Assembly: GCF_016097555.1 (NCBI RefSeq) | Contig: NC_054699.1 | Coordinates: forward strand, 2,125,293 to 2,189,292 | Length of the DNA stretch: 64,000 nt | Reading direction: 5' to 3' | Source: Gigantopelta aegis | Taxonomy: Eukaryota > Mollusca > Gastropoda > Neomphalida > Peltospiridae | In this document: positions 22,510 to 34,857 of the stretch, piece by piece | How positions within the stretch are numbered: the first letter of the stretch is position 1 | Layout: every line of letters starts with the position of its first letter | Program-made: the position numbers and the translations under genes | The notes under the pieces: model-generated | The model's database searches: none | What the model was told of the DNA's origin: nothing | The model's input: the letters and a program-made list of their open reading frames with translations, nothing else

Positions 22510-23985
22510 ACACCAGATATGAAGTTCCTATTAGCTTGTGTCCATTGTCATAAACTGAGCAAAACTAAATGATTGTCCAAGAGAACTGTAGACGGTCATT
22601 GTCCACTGAGTAAGTAACCTGATGAGCTTTTCCTGACAACACTTAACAGCAGTGTTATTCCGTTGAGCTAACTGAGATTCATTCAAAAACAAAAGAAGGT
22701 AAACAGAATACATTTTAAGGAACTTAAAAAAAAAAAAAAAAATTAACTTTTACTGATAATATATTTAAGATGATACAAGCGGTTTAAAATCTATTTCTAG
22801 TATAAAACCATAATATTTATATCATAACTAATAAATATAAACAATTAATGCCATAAAGAAATCTTTGTTTTTGTTGCCTGACGAGTATTAGCAAGGTGAA
22901 ACAAGATGGTATGTTTAATGACACGTACTTGAAAATATATTCTGTTATATTACTTTTCATTAATTAATTCAAATTCAAATGATCAAGTAGGTGATCTTTA
23001 ATGTTTGATTTGTAGGTGCATAATTTTAATGTATTAGTTAATCTAATAATTCCTATTAGTATTACGGAAGTTACACAGTAAAACACAAAGAGAACTCAGG
23101 TTCCTGCAAATCTTTAATTTTATTGGGTGAATGAAAAAGGTTTAATTAAAAATTAAAAATTCAGTTACATTTCTTAATTGTTAATTTGAAAATGTGCTTA
23201 TTACATATGACAGTTATAAATAATGTGCATTGGTATGTATATATATATTTAAAGTGTTTTCTTTTTTCTTCTCTTTGTGAAGTAAATCCTTGTGTCATTG
23301 CACAGCAATGATCTTTAAACTTCGATATAAAATTTAAAATAATTTAAAATGAAAAATGGCAGTCGTACTAAAACATGAGTAAAAGAAAAAAAGTAGAAAC
23401 AGGTTTACCCTGCAACATAAATGTAATCTATTAAAACGTTTTTCTGAAGAAATTTTTTTTTTTTTTTTTCTTCCAAACTGAGATAGGTTAATAAAAATAA
23501 CCAAAACTGAATGAAATGTGGAGTACAAACAATAAACGATAATCTGAGCTTGTCGGCAAAGTGGTTCGTAAAATATTGCCACTATTTCTGGTTAAATGTT
23601 TTCACTTGTTTTAAATATATTATTTTTATTTTTATTAACTCGTAATATATTGCACTTTTTTTTGCGTAATACCATTGAACAATTTCTGTACATACAATAC
23701 AGCTGAGTTTATTCTGCATGACAGCCTCTAACATTGGTTGAGAAAATGATATTAACAAAAAAACAACAACATTAAAATATGCCAACTATTTGCTATGGTG
23801 TAATAAATGTACAATTTTGATTTACATAAAAATAACTTACATGTACAATGGTGTAAAAACAATGACATAAAACAATGACACATGTACCCTATTGATGCAG
23901 GGATGAGAGGAATGCATGTTAATATCCGTAAAGGGACTATATCTTGAGTTTGTAGTCACTAATATACTATAGACACTGGTTAAAG
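22510..23985. other. no gene seen
   Basis: This is very AT-rich DNA with poly-A/T runs (22725, 23453). No exon-like block with splice sites was found on either strand. Confidence 0.5.
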
Positions 23986-23989
23986 TCTG

Positions 23990-24175
23990 TTTTGTTTAAA
24001 AGACACCATTAAAGCACACTGATGAATTAAATCATTGCCTACTGGATGTCAAACATTTGGTAATTCTCACATATATGGTATTTTAGAGGAAGCCCGCTAC
24101 ATTTTTCCTTTAGCAGCAAGGGATCTTTTATATGCACCATCCCAAAGACAGAACAGCAAATACTGCTTTTAATAT
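23990..24175 (-). mobile_element. SINE fragment, antisense
   Basis: 'TGTTTAAAAGACACCATTAAAG' through 'GCAAGGGATCTTTTATATGC' marks the tail half only. Confidence 0.65.
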
Positions 24176-24591
24176 AAAACACACCCCTAAACACTCATAA
24201 GTTCAATCTAAAGGGTGCAAAACACCCCACCCCAATTTTAACCAATTGCATGTCCCCTCTAACATTGATACTACGAGTGCAATGTTTTCTGGGTTTTTCA
24301 AAGATCGATGTCCATGTGAACAGATTCTAATTTTAATAAATTAGAAAGGCTGTGTTGTCTGAAAACTAGTTACCGTGACTACAAATTCAAGACACTCCCG
24401 TTAAATCAACTAATGAATGTATCTGTGCCGGCAGTTGATGAGCATTATGGATGGTTGCAAGATGTTGGTTAACAATGCTAGAAGTGACCACTGAACACTG
24501 ACCACTGTCCCATGCATGCATGACGAGGCTAAGCCCACAGTTGGCCATCAGTCTCAGTCCAGTCTCAAATCTCTAATCATCATGTCACACA

Positions 24592-24692
24592 CATAATTTG
24601 TATGGCATTGCCATGGAGTTACGGGTAGACTAAAACTTGTATAATTTGTATGGCATTGCCATGGAGTTACGGGTAGACTAAAACTTGTATAA
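24592..24692. repeat. two-copy 49-base tandem
   Basis: 'AATTTGTATGGCATTGCCATG' to 'GTAGACTAAAACTTGTAT' is repeated exactly. GGCATTGCCATG recurs at 25785. Confidence 0.85.
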
Positions 24693-24937
24693 GCATGGGG
24701 CCAAGTAAAAAACTGAGACATGGCGGATTCGATACTAAAGATGTGCATTTCATATTTGGAGAGACAAGGACTGGGATGTGGTATTGGACAATCAGGTTGA
24801 GAAGAACAGACATTTTATGATTGTGCATGAATGTGTGTATGTGTGGATCCTTTTAGTTTGGAAAAATCAGACAGACTCAAAAGGGCTGAAGCAAGAAGGA
24901 GAAACCATGTGGAGATGGGTGAATGGTGTGTGGGTGT

Positions 24938-24970
<33 letters not shown>

Positions 24971-24985
24971 TGTATGTGCGTGTGT
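24938..24985. repeat. (TG)n microsatellite
   Basis: A TG dinucleotide run with a few interruptions. Confidence 0.9.
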
Positions 24986-24989
24986 GGAA

Positions 24990-26650
24990 GGTGAAAATAA
25001 AAAGACATTAATGAAACCTCACCTCAGGAAAACAGAACTGGTCATTATTTTGAAGCCGATAATCATCTAAAGTACCGTACTAATTACATTTCTTGTAATT
25101 GTCATTTGATGAGCGTAATTAGCTCTGACTAGTCTTACAACTAAGAACAATAAGAGGAAATCACACTGAATCCCATATTATGACTGAATCATGAGATCAC
25201 ATACATCATACAATGTTCACAGTACTAGTTAGATCATGTTGCCGTGGAAACAATATTATCTGTGTTCAGTTTAAGTGACAAATACATTTTGAGATCCGAT
25301 TAGAGCATAATATTATTGAGGGTTTGTTAAGTACTAATAAAATCAAAAACATGACTGTTTTTAATGAATATATTTGTGAATAATTTAAAATTGAAGAAAC
25401 AACAAAGAAGCTATTTTATACATGTCAAGTTAATAACTTGAATGTAGTTTACAGTCTTTACATTTATTTAGGTCTACAGTCTATTTGCTATTCCACTTCA
25501 TTTATGAAAGGAATAAAGACTTTTAAAATTTAATAAATAACTTTAATTTTGAAGTTTTTACAAATACAACAGCAATTGGTTTTTTTTTTTTTTGTATTAC
25601 TCTCTTTGATAACTGTTTATCATTTGATTCTAAATTTTAAAACGTTTTCTTTTTTAAATTTCAAACAATATTAGTTTTCAAGTTTTGAAAACAATAAATG
25701 TTTTTCTTTTCTGACTCTTATCATGAGCACATGTAAATGTGTACTCATGCTACTGAACAGTAATGCCATGTTTAATTCAAACTGAATGGCATTGCCATGA
25801 CGTTAAAGAGTCTTGACTCCATATTTGAGTATTGAGATGGAGAAGGTAAATGACATATGTATTATGTAAGTATAGGGCCATTTTATACACATACATGTAC
25901 ACACACAAACAAATGAAAAACTGACAAGTGCTATATACAAAATGAAAGCAAAATGATCAATTTCTCAACCAATGTTTTACAAACATGCCCAAGTGATGAT
26001 ATTAAATTTGTGAAATTCCGCTTTCTAACATGAATCATGGCATTTTTAACAACATCAGCATCGCACAAAACATAAATTAAAATCTAAAACAAAGATGGGT
26101 TGATTTTATTTGGTATGTTCTGTTCCAGGAATGCATAAAAATTAAATATTGAATTGAAAAAAAAAACCTCACAAATAAACCCATACATGTAATGTTGGTA
26201 TTTACAACTTCATGATTATTCAACAATACTGAGATACAGTATGTCTCGTCGGCTAGTTCCGTAACATGACCTTGACGTTTGATGTATACAGGCCAAAATA
26301 AGGTGTTGTTCACTAAATATAAAGTGGAATTTGGCAAAAAGTTTTTCATAATTGCCACAAAAATATTATCAGTATGAGAAACATCACATTTCATGAATGT
26401 TTATTTTGTCCAACTTTAAAAAAGAGAGGTGAAATTAAGTACAAAATGTTGACATCTTTTGTTAAAAAAACTTAATAAAAAAACTTAATAAAAAAAATAA
26501 AAAAAAGTCTTATCTACATGATGCTGAGTTTAGTTTATGGTTGCCATAGTTACATGTAGGGATAGACGGGAATTCCCATTTGTTCGGAGGCTGTGAGCAG
26601 AAGAACCAGCACAATAAAGAGACAGGCAACGCCCCCTAGCAGCTCCCCTA
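24990..26650 (-). other. no coding sequence; possible 3' UTR of the soluble LRCH isoform
   Basis: This lies directly downstream, on the minus strand, of the distal LRCH stop codon at 26655. It is AT-rich and without SINEs. That fits an extended 3' UTR, but the polyadenylation site cannot be fixed. Confidence 0.35.
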
Positions 26651-26654
26651 ACCG

Positions 26655-26768
26655 TCAAACAGCCGACTGTTTCGGGTTGGTGCCGATAGCGACGAGGGCA
26701 GCGACCGTGATGGCCACTCGACAGATCCCGCGCTCGTCCAGTAAGTCGTGTGCCGAACACACCTGCTC
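26655..26768 (-). CDS. LRCH: LRCH distal last exon: soluble end of the CH domain
   Basis: The exon follows GTTTATGTTTGCAG in phase 0 and encodes 37 residues: EQVCSAHDLLDERGICRVAI, then TVAALVAIGTNPKQSAV and TGA. This is the usual ending of LRCH1/LRCH3-type proteins, the last helix of the CH domain followed by a short tail. It is 15 kb from the exon it joins (41870) and lies beyond the alternative membrane exon. A spurious longer frame overlaps it. Confidence 0.92.
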   Translation of the reverse strand, partial: EQVCSAHDLLDERGICRVAITVAALVAIGTNPKQSAV

Positions 26769-27041
26769 CTGCAAACATAAACAAGATTATAACATTATTA
26801 ATGAGTGAAAACAAAAAGTAAAAAGTTAGTAACATTATTGTTCAGAGTATAGTAAAGCTGCTTCTACCTGAACACGGGAAAACCTCAGACTATGGATAGC
26901 AATGGTGATTTTATTGCGCACTCATCAATAAAAATCAACCAGATTTGATTTCAATATTTTGCACAAAATGTTTCCTTTAAGTGAATAGGCACACATACAC
27001 AGAATACCGATACCCTACCCTAGAAAAAATTAAATAAATAA

Positions 27042-27320
27042 AAGTTTGTTTTGTTTAACGACACCACTAGAGCACATTGATTTATTAATCATCGGCTACT
27101 GCATATCAAACATTTGGAAACACACTACATTAGTAGCAAGGGATCTTTTATATGCACCATCCTACAGACATGATAGCACATACCACGGCCTTTGATATAC
27201 CAGTCGTGGTGCACTGGTTGGAATGACAAAGAGTCCAATGGGCCCACTGACAGGGATCAATCCCAAACCGACCGAGCATCTTACGAGCGCTTTACCACTG
27301 GGCTACATCTCCCCTCCACC
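27042..27320 (-). mobile_element. near full-length SINE, antisense
   Basis: It runs from 'GTTTGTTTTGTTTAACGACA' (tail) to 'GCTTTACCACTGGGCTACAT' (head on the reverse strand). The B-box-like GGGATCAATCCC is intact. Confidence 0.8.
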
Positions 27321-27461
27321 CATTCTACAAGTATTAAATCATATTTAAAACATAAAATCATAATATGATTCTAAAAAGGAAACAAAACAACTGGCAGCAA
27401 TTGACTTTTCACCATAAATGTTGCCAGATTCTGCCGTGTGGCATCCGGCAATGTAATATAC

Positions 27462-27462
<1 letters not shown>

Positions 27463-27492
<30 letters not shown>
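27463..27492. repeat. (TA)n microsatellite
   Basis: About 15 TA units. Confidence 0.9.
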
Positions 27493-27497
<5 letters not shown>

Positions 27498-27839
27498 TTT
27501 CAACTGAAAATGACAAACACAAATTCAACAATAAACATTCAAACACTGACAATGACATTGTTTAAGAACAAAGACCAGTAAACTATATAAATAAAATTAA
27601 TGTCATGTGATCTTTTACTTACCTGTTGCTTTTTCTGTTCAAATTAATTCAAATTAAGTGGCTGGTAGCTAGATGGACTTTTGATTCAATAATTAAACTA
27701 TTACATACTGTGAACTGTATTTGTATCGAGTATTTTATTATTATTTTTTTTTTAATAACGTCCTTTTATTTTAATTAAAGGCTAATCATAGTGAATGGTT
27801 TATCAGCGGTGATCAACAGGCCAAGCGCAGCACTATACA

Positions 27840-28100
27840 ATTTTGCACATATAACCATATCTACTTTTACATGTGACGGACAGTATACATTTTTGCACAT
27901 CACCCTATTTGACAGTATACATTTTTGCACATTTCCCTATCGGACAGTATACATTTTTGCACATCACTCTATCCACTGTTGCACAGAATAGCATACAAGT
28001 TGGCATTCTACCCTACCCATCTTTCCACATATTTTTTGCATGTCACCATATCCATTTTGGCACCATATATTTTTGCACATCTGCATATCTACTTTTGAAC
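27840..28100. repeat. degenerate 'TATACATTTTTGCACAT' tandem
   Basis: CAGTATACATTTTTGCACAT and shorter relatives recur at 20-45-base spacing, about seven times. Confidence 0.75.
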
Positions 28101-28438
28101 AAAAGGGCACACATTTTTTTAGCCTAGTCAATTTCCCCCAAATTTCATATAATGTTACATAACAGCCCTATTCACCTTTGCCCACAGCACCGTACAATTA
28201 TGCAAACATCAGTACAGAAAAGAGCACTCACTGAATGAAATGACTGTATTTTATTAAAGCATGGCAAACATTTAACAATGTTATGCACAAGTTTTAACAA
28301 GACAAAATTATCTACAGAGTAACATGACAGAAATATTTGTCTATGTAACAATTTAGTGACTCATTTACAATATCCCTTTAATAACCTATACGGTACACCG
28401 TACTCCATGCTTCAACAATGCGGTTATAGTCCTACAGC

Positions 28439-28792
28439 AGGGCTTCTAGAATTTTTATAAAATCCACTAGCCATGGGATCTGTGATTTAAAAAATTTACT
28501 AGCCACGATTACAAATTCACTAGCCCTACTTTACTTTAAGTTAATACAGTTTTACTAAATAATAGTAATAATCAGATACGTCACCTAAAGAGGGAGATAG
28601 AGCTTAAAAACAAACATTGGGGGCTTGGCATGGGGGCAGGATATTCATATTTACAAAATAAACTGCAACATTTGACTCTCTTTTTTTCCCCATTAGCCAT
28701 CAGGCATGGCAATAGTAGTTATTTACTAGCCCAACATTGAATACCACTAGCCAAGGGAGTGGGGCTACCATAATCTAGAAGCCCTGCCTTCA
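28439..28792 (-). mobile_element. 'GGCTAGT' foldback element, uninterrupted copy
   Basis: The ends are CAGGGCTTCTAGAA and ATCTAGAAGCCCTG. The body matches 3334-4217 in reverse. Its right end (TACCATAATCTAGAAGCCC) preserves the target that is interrupted in the other copy. Confidence 0.75.
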
Positions 28793-29303
28793 AAGATGTA
28801 ATCCTTAGTAAATACTTAATATTTTCTTTTACTATTTTCATACATCAGTACAAATATAATATAGAAGAAATGCACATTGTTAATTCACCTTTAAAATGAC
28901 GTGAATTGCCAGTCAGTTATATGTGACAAACTATCAAAATCTAAGATTAATCTGGGCCCACTTTCACAAAACATCATAAGCTCACATGTAGTTTTGCACG
29001 TAATTGTAAATTTACGACTAAAGCATAATTCTCATCACTACAAATAGTACAACTATCTTAGTCTAAAATACATATATATTTCAATTCCGTTTATTCCTTA
29101 AAATGCTCCATCTTCTGTACTGATATAATTTCCTGTGTGAAATAGATGCCAAACTCATGTAAACATTATACCGGTATAACTGCTAGTCGCAGATGTAAAC
29201 TTACAATGTTTTGTGAAATTGATGGGTCCCTGGTTACGCAGATATACTTCATGTCAAGGAACAATTGTTCACTTAGGTAAAAATCTGGTGAACTGACTTA
29301 AAA

Positions 29304-29550
29304 GTTACTTAAAGCCGCAAAGCGTAGTTTTAGTCCATGAAAATGGATGCTACAAATGTGTAAGACATCTGAATCAAGTTACAATACAGTTGAACAAGAG
29401 TCTGTGATGTTGAAACAAGGAGCTCGTCTTCATAGCCGTTACTTCTCAAAAAGATGTGCATTTAAAAAAATAGAGAAAATACATTTCATGGTATTATAGA
29501 AACACCAGGATGACCAGAAACACTTCGAATAACAATAAACAATAAAATGT
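29304..29550. mobile_element. partial MITE with 'TTAAAGCCGC' end
   Basis: It starts TTAAAGCCGCAAAGCGTAG and contains ACACCAGGATGACCAGAAACACTTC, shared with 31622-31915. It is a fragment related to the TTAA-flanked element at 16152. Confidence 0.5.
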
Positions 29551-29554
29551 ATGT

Positions 29555-29718
29555 AGTATCTTATTTTAGTCATCAAAAACGGCTCTAATTGTGAAAAAAA
29601 AAACATAGTGTCTTATTTCAGTCATCAAAAACGGCTCTAATTGTGAAAACTACATCATAGTGTCTTATTTCAGTCATCAAAAACGGCTCTAATTGTGAAA
29701 AATACATCATAGTGTTCA
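29555..29718. repeat. three copies of a 56-base unit
   Basis: The unit holds 'GTCTTATTTCAGTCATCAAA' and 'ACGGCTCTAATTGTGAAAA', repeated three times. Confidence 0.9.
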
Positions 29719-30462
29719 AAAACTAGGCTCAGTGACTTGAAGATTTTGAAATATTGTCTCCTCTATTACTATTCAATTGATAGACAAATACAACTGCCAC
29801 ACAACAATAGATCTTATTCGACTCATCTAATACTTGGGGTTGCATATTGCTATAATATATTATCACAAAATGAGTTGGCAACGACGACGAGATAATGTAC
29901 AGTTGGCAAACCAATAACAGAAGTATTTTTAGAAATGTCAAACGCATTAACAAATTAGTCACTAGAAGTTGGGTAATGATTAACAAGGCATACATACACA
30001 CACACACATTTTTTTTTTGCATAATAACACAAAGGCTTGATTACATTGCCTAATATATCTTAACAACAACAAAAACAATTGATTTTTCAAATTCAAAAAG
30101 CAAAACAAATTACATGTAATTGCAAATACATGTACAACAACGGAATATATATACAAATATTAAGGAATGTGCAGACGCTAAAAGCTGAAGTCATATTTTA
30201 CACATTTTAAACACGTCTATAATTCCACAGATGATTTACACAGACAAGTGGGAGTAGTGGGGTGGGGTGGGGGTGAGATGGAGTTGGGGTTGGGGTTAGG
30301 ATGTGGGTGGTATTGGGGGTGGGATGTAGGTTAAGATGTGGGTGGGGTTGGAGGTGGGATGGGGGTGTGATGACATTGATTATTATTAAACTTTTGTTCT
30401 CAGTCTCTGTATGTTGCTATAACTTTTTGTTGTTTCTGTTTGTCTGATTCTGTCTTGTCTGC

Positions 30463-30505
30463 ACTCACTCACTCACTCACACACACACACACTCTCACAC
30501 ACACT

Positions 30506-30564
<59 letters not shown>

Positions 30565-30626
30565 TCACTCACTCACTCACTCACTCACTCACTCACTCAC
30601 TCTCTCTCTCTCACTCACTCTCTCAC

Positions 30627-30706
<80 letters not shown>
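30463..30706. repeat. compound (ACTC)n (CA)n (TC)n microsatellite
   Basis: About 245 bases of consecutive simple repeats, preceded at 30240-30370 by a GGGGTTGGGGTT-like G-rich tract. Confidence 0.95.
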
Positions 30707-30707
<1 letters not shown>

Positions 30708-30802
30708 TCTACATATAAGTAAGACCCGCTTTCCATTAATGTAATTCTGCCCTCTAAAATGATCTTTTTCACAGGCAGATCGCTACACAAAATTTGATGT
30801 AT

Positions 30803-31608
30803 GGTTGTATTGACGGTAAGCTGGCCTTAGTACACATGGTTGTATTGACGGTAAGCTGGCCTTAGTACACATGGTTGTATTGACGGTAAGCTGGCCTTAG
30901 TACACATGGTTGTATTGACGGTAAGCTGGCCTTAGTACACATGGTTGTATTGACGGTAAGCTGGCCTTAGTACACATGGTTGTATTGACGGTAAGCTGGC
31001 CTTAGTACACATGGCTGTATTAACGGTAAGCTGGCCTTAGTACACATGGTTGTATTAACGGTAAGCTGGCCTTAGTACACATGGTTGTATTGACGGTAAG
31101 CTGGCCTTAGTACACATGGTTGTATTAACGGTAAGCTGGCCTTAGTACACATGGTTGTATTAACGGTAAGCTGGCCTTAGTACACATGGTTGTATTAACG
31201 GTAAGCTGGCCTTAGTACACATGGCTGTATTAACGGTAAGCTGGCCTTAGTACACATGGTTGTATTAACGGTAAGCTGGCCTTAGTACACATGGTTGTAT
31301 TAACGGTAAGCTGGCCTTAGTACACATGGTTGTATTAACGGTAAGCTGGCCTTAGTACACATGGTTGTATTAACGGTAAGCTGGCCTTAGTACACATGGT
31401 TGTATTAACGGTAAGCTGGCCTTAGTACACATGGTTGTATTAACGGTAAGCTGGCCTTAGTACACATGGTTGTATTAACGGTAAGCTGGCCTTAGTACAC
31501 ATGGTTGTATTAACGGTAAGCTGGCCTTAGTACACATGGTTGTATTAACGGTAAGCTGGCCTTAGTACACATGGTTGTATTAACGGTAAGCTGGCCTTAG
31601 TACACATG
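30803..31608. repeat. 35-base minisatellite, 23 copies
   Basis: The unit is ACATGGTTGTATTRACGGTA then AGCTGGCCTTAGTAC. Early copies (30803-31015) have TTGACGG and nearly all later ones have TTAACGG. The units are otherwise almost identical, so amplification is recent. It lies between the two alternative LRCH last exons. Confidence 0.95.
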
Positions 31609-31621
31609 CATTATCAACTTT

Positions 31622-31915
31622 TTAAAGGGACAGACCCTAGTTTTTACACACTAAGACATATTTTTTACCTAGACCCTAGTTTCAACCCGTAAAAATGGAT
31701 ACTTTAAGTCTGGTTAATTTACAAGCCTGTAACAACAGAATGATTCAAGAGTCTATGACCTTGAAATACCCTTGAAAATAGACTAAAACGTGACTCCCTA
31801 ACCGTTACTTCTCAGATGCATGTGCGTTTTTAAAGATACGAAAAATGCTTTTTGTGGTGTTAGAAACACCAGGATGACCAGAAACACTTCAGTTGTATGG
31901 AAACGGATAATTTAA
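31622..31915. mobile_element. partial TTAA-type MITE
   Basis: It starts TTAAAGGGACAGACCCTAGTT, nearly the same as the left end at 16152. It shares 'ACACCAGGATGACCAGAAAC' with 29304-29550. The right end is unclear. Confidence 0.6.
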
Positions 31916-32034
31916 ACAATAAACCTGTAAGGAATATTTGATTAGTGAGAGAAAATAAGAGCAGCTGTAATAGTGAAAAATGAAGTCTTAATAGTCACAT
32001 GTTAAAACTAAGATGTGTCTCTGTTACGAAAGGC

Positions 32035-32215
32035 TGAAGAATAATAGTCACATGTTAAAAATTCCCTGTTACGAGTGACTGCTGAAGTAATAATAGTCAC
32101 ATGTTAAAATAAGATTCCCTGTTACGAGTGACTGCTGAAGTAATAATAGTCACATGTTAAAATAAGATTCCCTGTTACGAGTGACTGCTGAAGTAATAAT
32201 AGTCACATGTTAAAA
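32035..32215. repeat. about four copies of a 56-base unit
   Basis: 'AATAATAGTCACATGTTAAA' with 'CCCTGTTACGAGTGACTGCT' is repeated; the first copy is truncated. Confidence 0.85.
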
Positions 32216-32669
32216 AAAACCATTATAAAAACGACAGCAATGTTATGTTAAATATATGTCAAAGGTTTATCAGTTATTTAACCTGTAGTTTTATTACAGC
32301 ATGGCCTATGTGATACAATCATTAAGCAGGCATTGGAAAAAAAACCCATATTAATTGGTAGACAACTTAAAAATCATGGTAAGGCCGATTAAAAAACATA
32401 TTGCTACAAAAGCCTTTTTGAAATTTAACAGTATCAAGACATATACAGAAGTTCACATTCATTGTTTTCACTTCCTATTTATTGCACAAGTTTATATTAC
32501 ACAAGAATATATACCACGAGGCTGTGTAGTGGTCGAGTCGTATGTTGTTGCACAAAATAAACAAGTGTAATAAATAGGAAACGAAAACAACGTATGTGAA
32601 GTTCTGTATTTATTACATACCAAGTTATGGTCCAGATCGCACATATGAATATATCAAATATATATATAT

Positions 32670-33846
32670 AACAAATTGGCTATAGACAGTCAGTTTACTC
32701 CAGATGATATTGGCCATGCATTTTACATATGATTTACAGGTAATACTAAACCAAATCAAATTGGCTATAGACAGTCAGTTTACTCCAGATGATATTGGCC
32801 ATGCATTTTACACATGATTTACAGGTACCGTATTTGACCGGAAATAAGCCCATGTCTTTGAATAAGCCCCCCCTCCGTTTTGATAGCATTTAAGAAATTA
32901 GGCCCTAATTCGTAAATAAGCCCACCCCCAACTTCGTCACCTTATAAATAACATGAAATTGCAAGTTTGCTCAAAGTTCATTTAAAAGGTCATACCTCCT
33001 GCAGATAATTAAACACAAATGTAACACAATATTTTACCACCAGTGAGATTTAGCAGTTTAACAATAACAGTGTGTAACATTGTTTTCAATTTCATGCCTG
33101 CAGTATTTCTCTGAAGTATCCAAGTATGAACTAAAAACCAATGTCTATTTTTACCACCACACTGGGTCCGCAGTTAATGCTAATTAAGCAAATACCTTAT
33201 TCTGATTGGCTAAGAACAATGACCTTAGATTGACAATTCTTTGTAGTGTAAGCTGGCTTGTGTCAGAAACGTGTGTACACGCTGTTGAGTTTGTTGTTAA
33301 TTGCTGTTGTTTTAAGTCTTCTCAGCATTAAATTTTGGATGTAAATAAACAGCACTGGTAAGTAATTGTAACATAGAAGGTGTGTTTCTAATAATTAGAT
33401 ACTAGTAAAAAAACCACAATTTAATTAATAAACAATTATTATTTATTAATAACAAATGGAACACTAATTAATAGATGTGCTACTGAACATTTTTTGTTTT
33501 GTTCCTAGTTCTTTTAAGTATTGTTATTTATTTTTATTATTATTATGAATTTTTTTTTCAACAAAACTGGCCCCTTGTCTGGGAATAAGCCCACCTCATG
33601 CTAAGCTCACAATGACTTGTCTTGGCCCCCTGGGCTTATTTCCGGTCAAATACGGTAATACTAAACCAAATAAAATTGGCTATAGACAGTCAGTTTACTC
33701 CAGATGATATTGGCCATGCATTTTACATATGATTTACAGATAATACTAAACCAAATAAAATTGGCTATAGACAGTCAGTTTACTCCAGATGATATTGGCC
33801 ATGCATTTTACATATGATTTACAGGTAATACTAAACCAAATAAAAT
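32670..33846. repeat. 82-84-base tandem array split by a MITE
   Basis: The unit is 'AAATTGGCTATAGACAGTCA', 'GTTTACTCCAGATGATATTG' and 'GCCATGCATTTTACATATGA' plus 'TTTACAGGTAATACTAAACC'. There are two copies before and two after the insertion at 32828-33655. Confidence 0.9.
32828..33655. mobile_element. TA-flanked MITE with CCGTATTTGACCGG ends
   Basis: The left end is CCGTATTTGACCGGAAATAA and the right end is its exact reverse complement TTATTTCCGGTCAAATACGG. TA lies on both sides. Removing the element and one TA restores the neighbouring repeat unit (ACAGGTAATAC). It is 828 bases, non-coding and mariner-like. Confidence 0.9.
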
Positions 33847-33989
33847 TCTGGCTGAGTCAAAGTTCAACTTGGTCAAGTTCGAGGTGCACGTAACTTTTGA
33901 TAGAGCAGTTAATACCACAAGTTGGTGATAAATGTGACAGTGTGTGTTGTGATACATTCACGTAATTTAATTTGAACTAGTGTCAATGT

Positions 33990-34857
33990 ACCAACTACCA
34001 GTTATAATGTCAGTTTTAAACACACGATGTCTTAGTTTAAATGCATGATGTTAACACTTGTAAATGCTTGACGTCACAGTTTTAAATGCATGATGTTAAC
34101 ACTTGTAAATGCTTGACGTCAGTTTTAAATGTATGATGTTTACACTTGTAAATGCTTGACGTCACAGTTTTAAATGCATGTTACAGTTTAAAATATATGA
34201 TGTCACAGCTGTAAATGCATGATGTCACAGAGCTATGTAAATGTATGTCACAGTGTTAAATGTATGATGACACAGTTTTAAATGCACGATGTCAGTTTTA
34301 AATGCATGTCAGTTTTAAATGTATGGTGTTAACACTTAAAATCAGAACATCAGTTTTAAATGCATGATGTCAGTTTTAAATTCATAATGTCAGTTTTAAA
34401 TGTATGATGTTACAGTTTTAAATGTATAACATTAGTTTTAAATGCATGACATTACATAGTCTTAAATGCATGACATTACATAGTTTTAAATGCATGATGT
34501 CACAAGTTTTAAATGCATGATGTCAGTTTTAAATTCATGATGTCAAGTTTCAAAATGCATGATACCACTTTCAAAATGCATGATGATGTTACAGAGTTTT
34601 AAATTAATAATGTCAGTTTTAAATGCATGTAACAGTTTAAATGCATGACATTAGTTTTAAGTACATGTTATTTTAAATACACAAAGTCAGTTTTAAATAC
34701 CACACATCACAATGTTAAATACACCAAGTGACAGAGTTAAATATATAAAGTGACAGAGTTAAATACACTGAGTCACAGAGTTAAATACACAAAGTCACAG
34801 TGTTAAATACACCAAGTCGGTTTTAATGACACGAATCATACAGTTAAGTACACAGAG
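33990..34857. repeat. degenerate 18-28-base minisatellite next to the LRCH stop codon
   Basis: About 38 diverged copies of 'AGTTTTAAATGCATGATGTCAC' change gradually into 'GAGTTAAATACACAGAGTCAC'. On the minus strand this is the start of the 3' UTR of the membrane isoform. The last unit touches the stop codon (TCA at 34858-34860). Confidence 0.85.

Noticed and set aside
26530..26835. 101-codon minus frame across the distal LRCH exon
   Set aside because: It is the wrong frame. The phase-0 frame gives the LRCH CH-domain ending, while this one is Arg/Gly-rich noise running through the acceptor.
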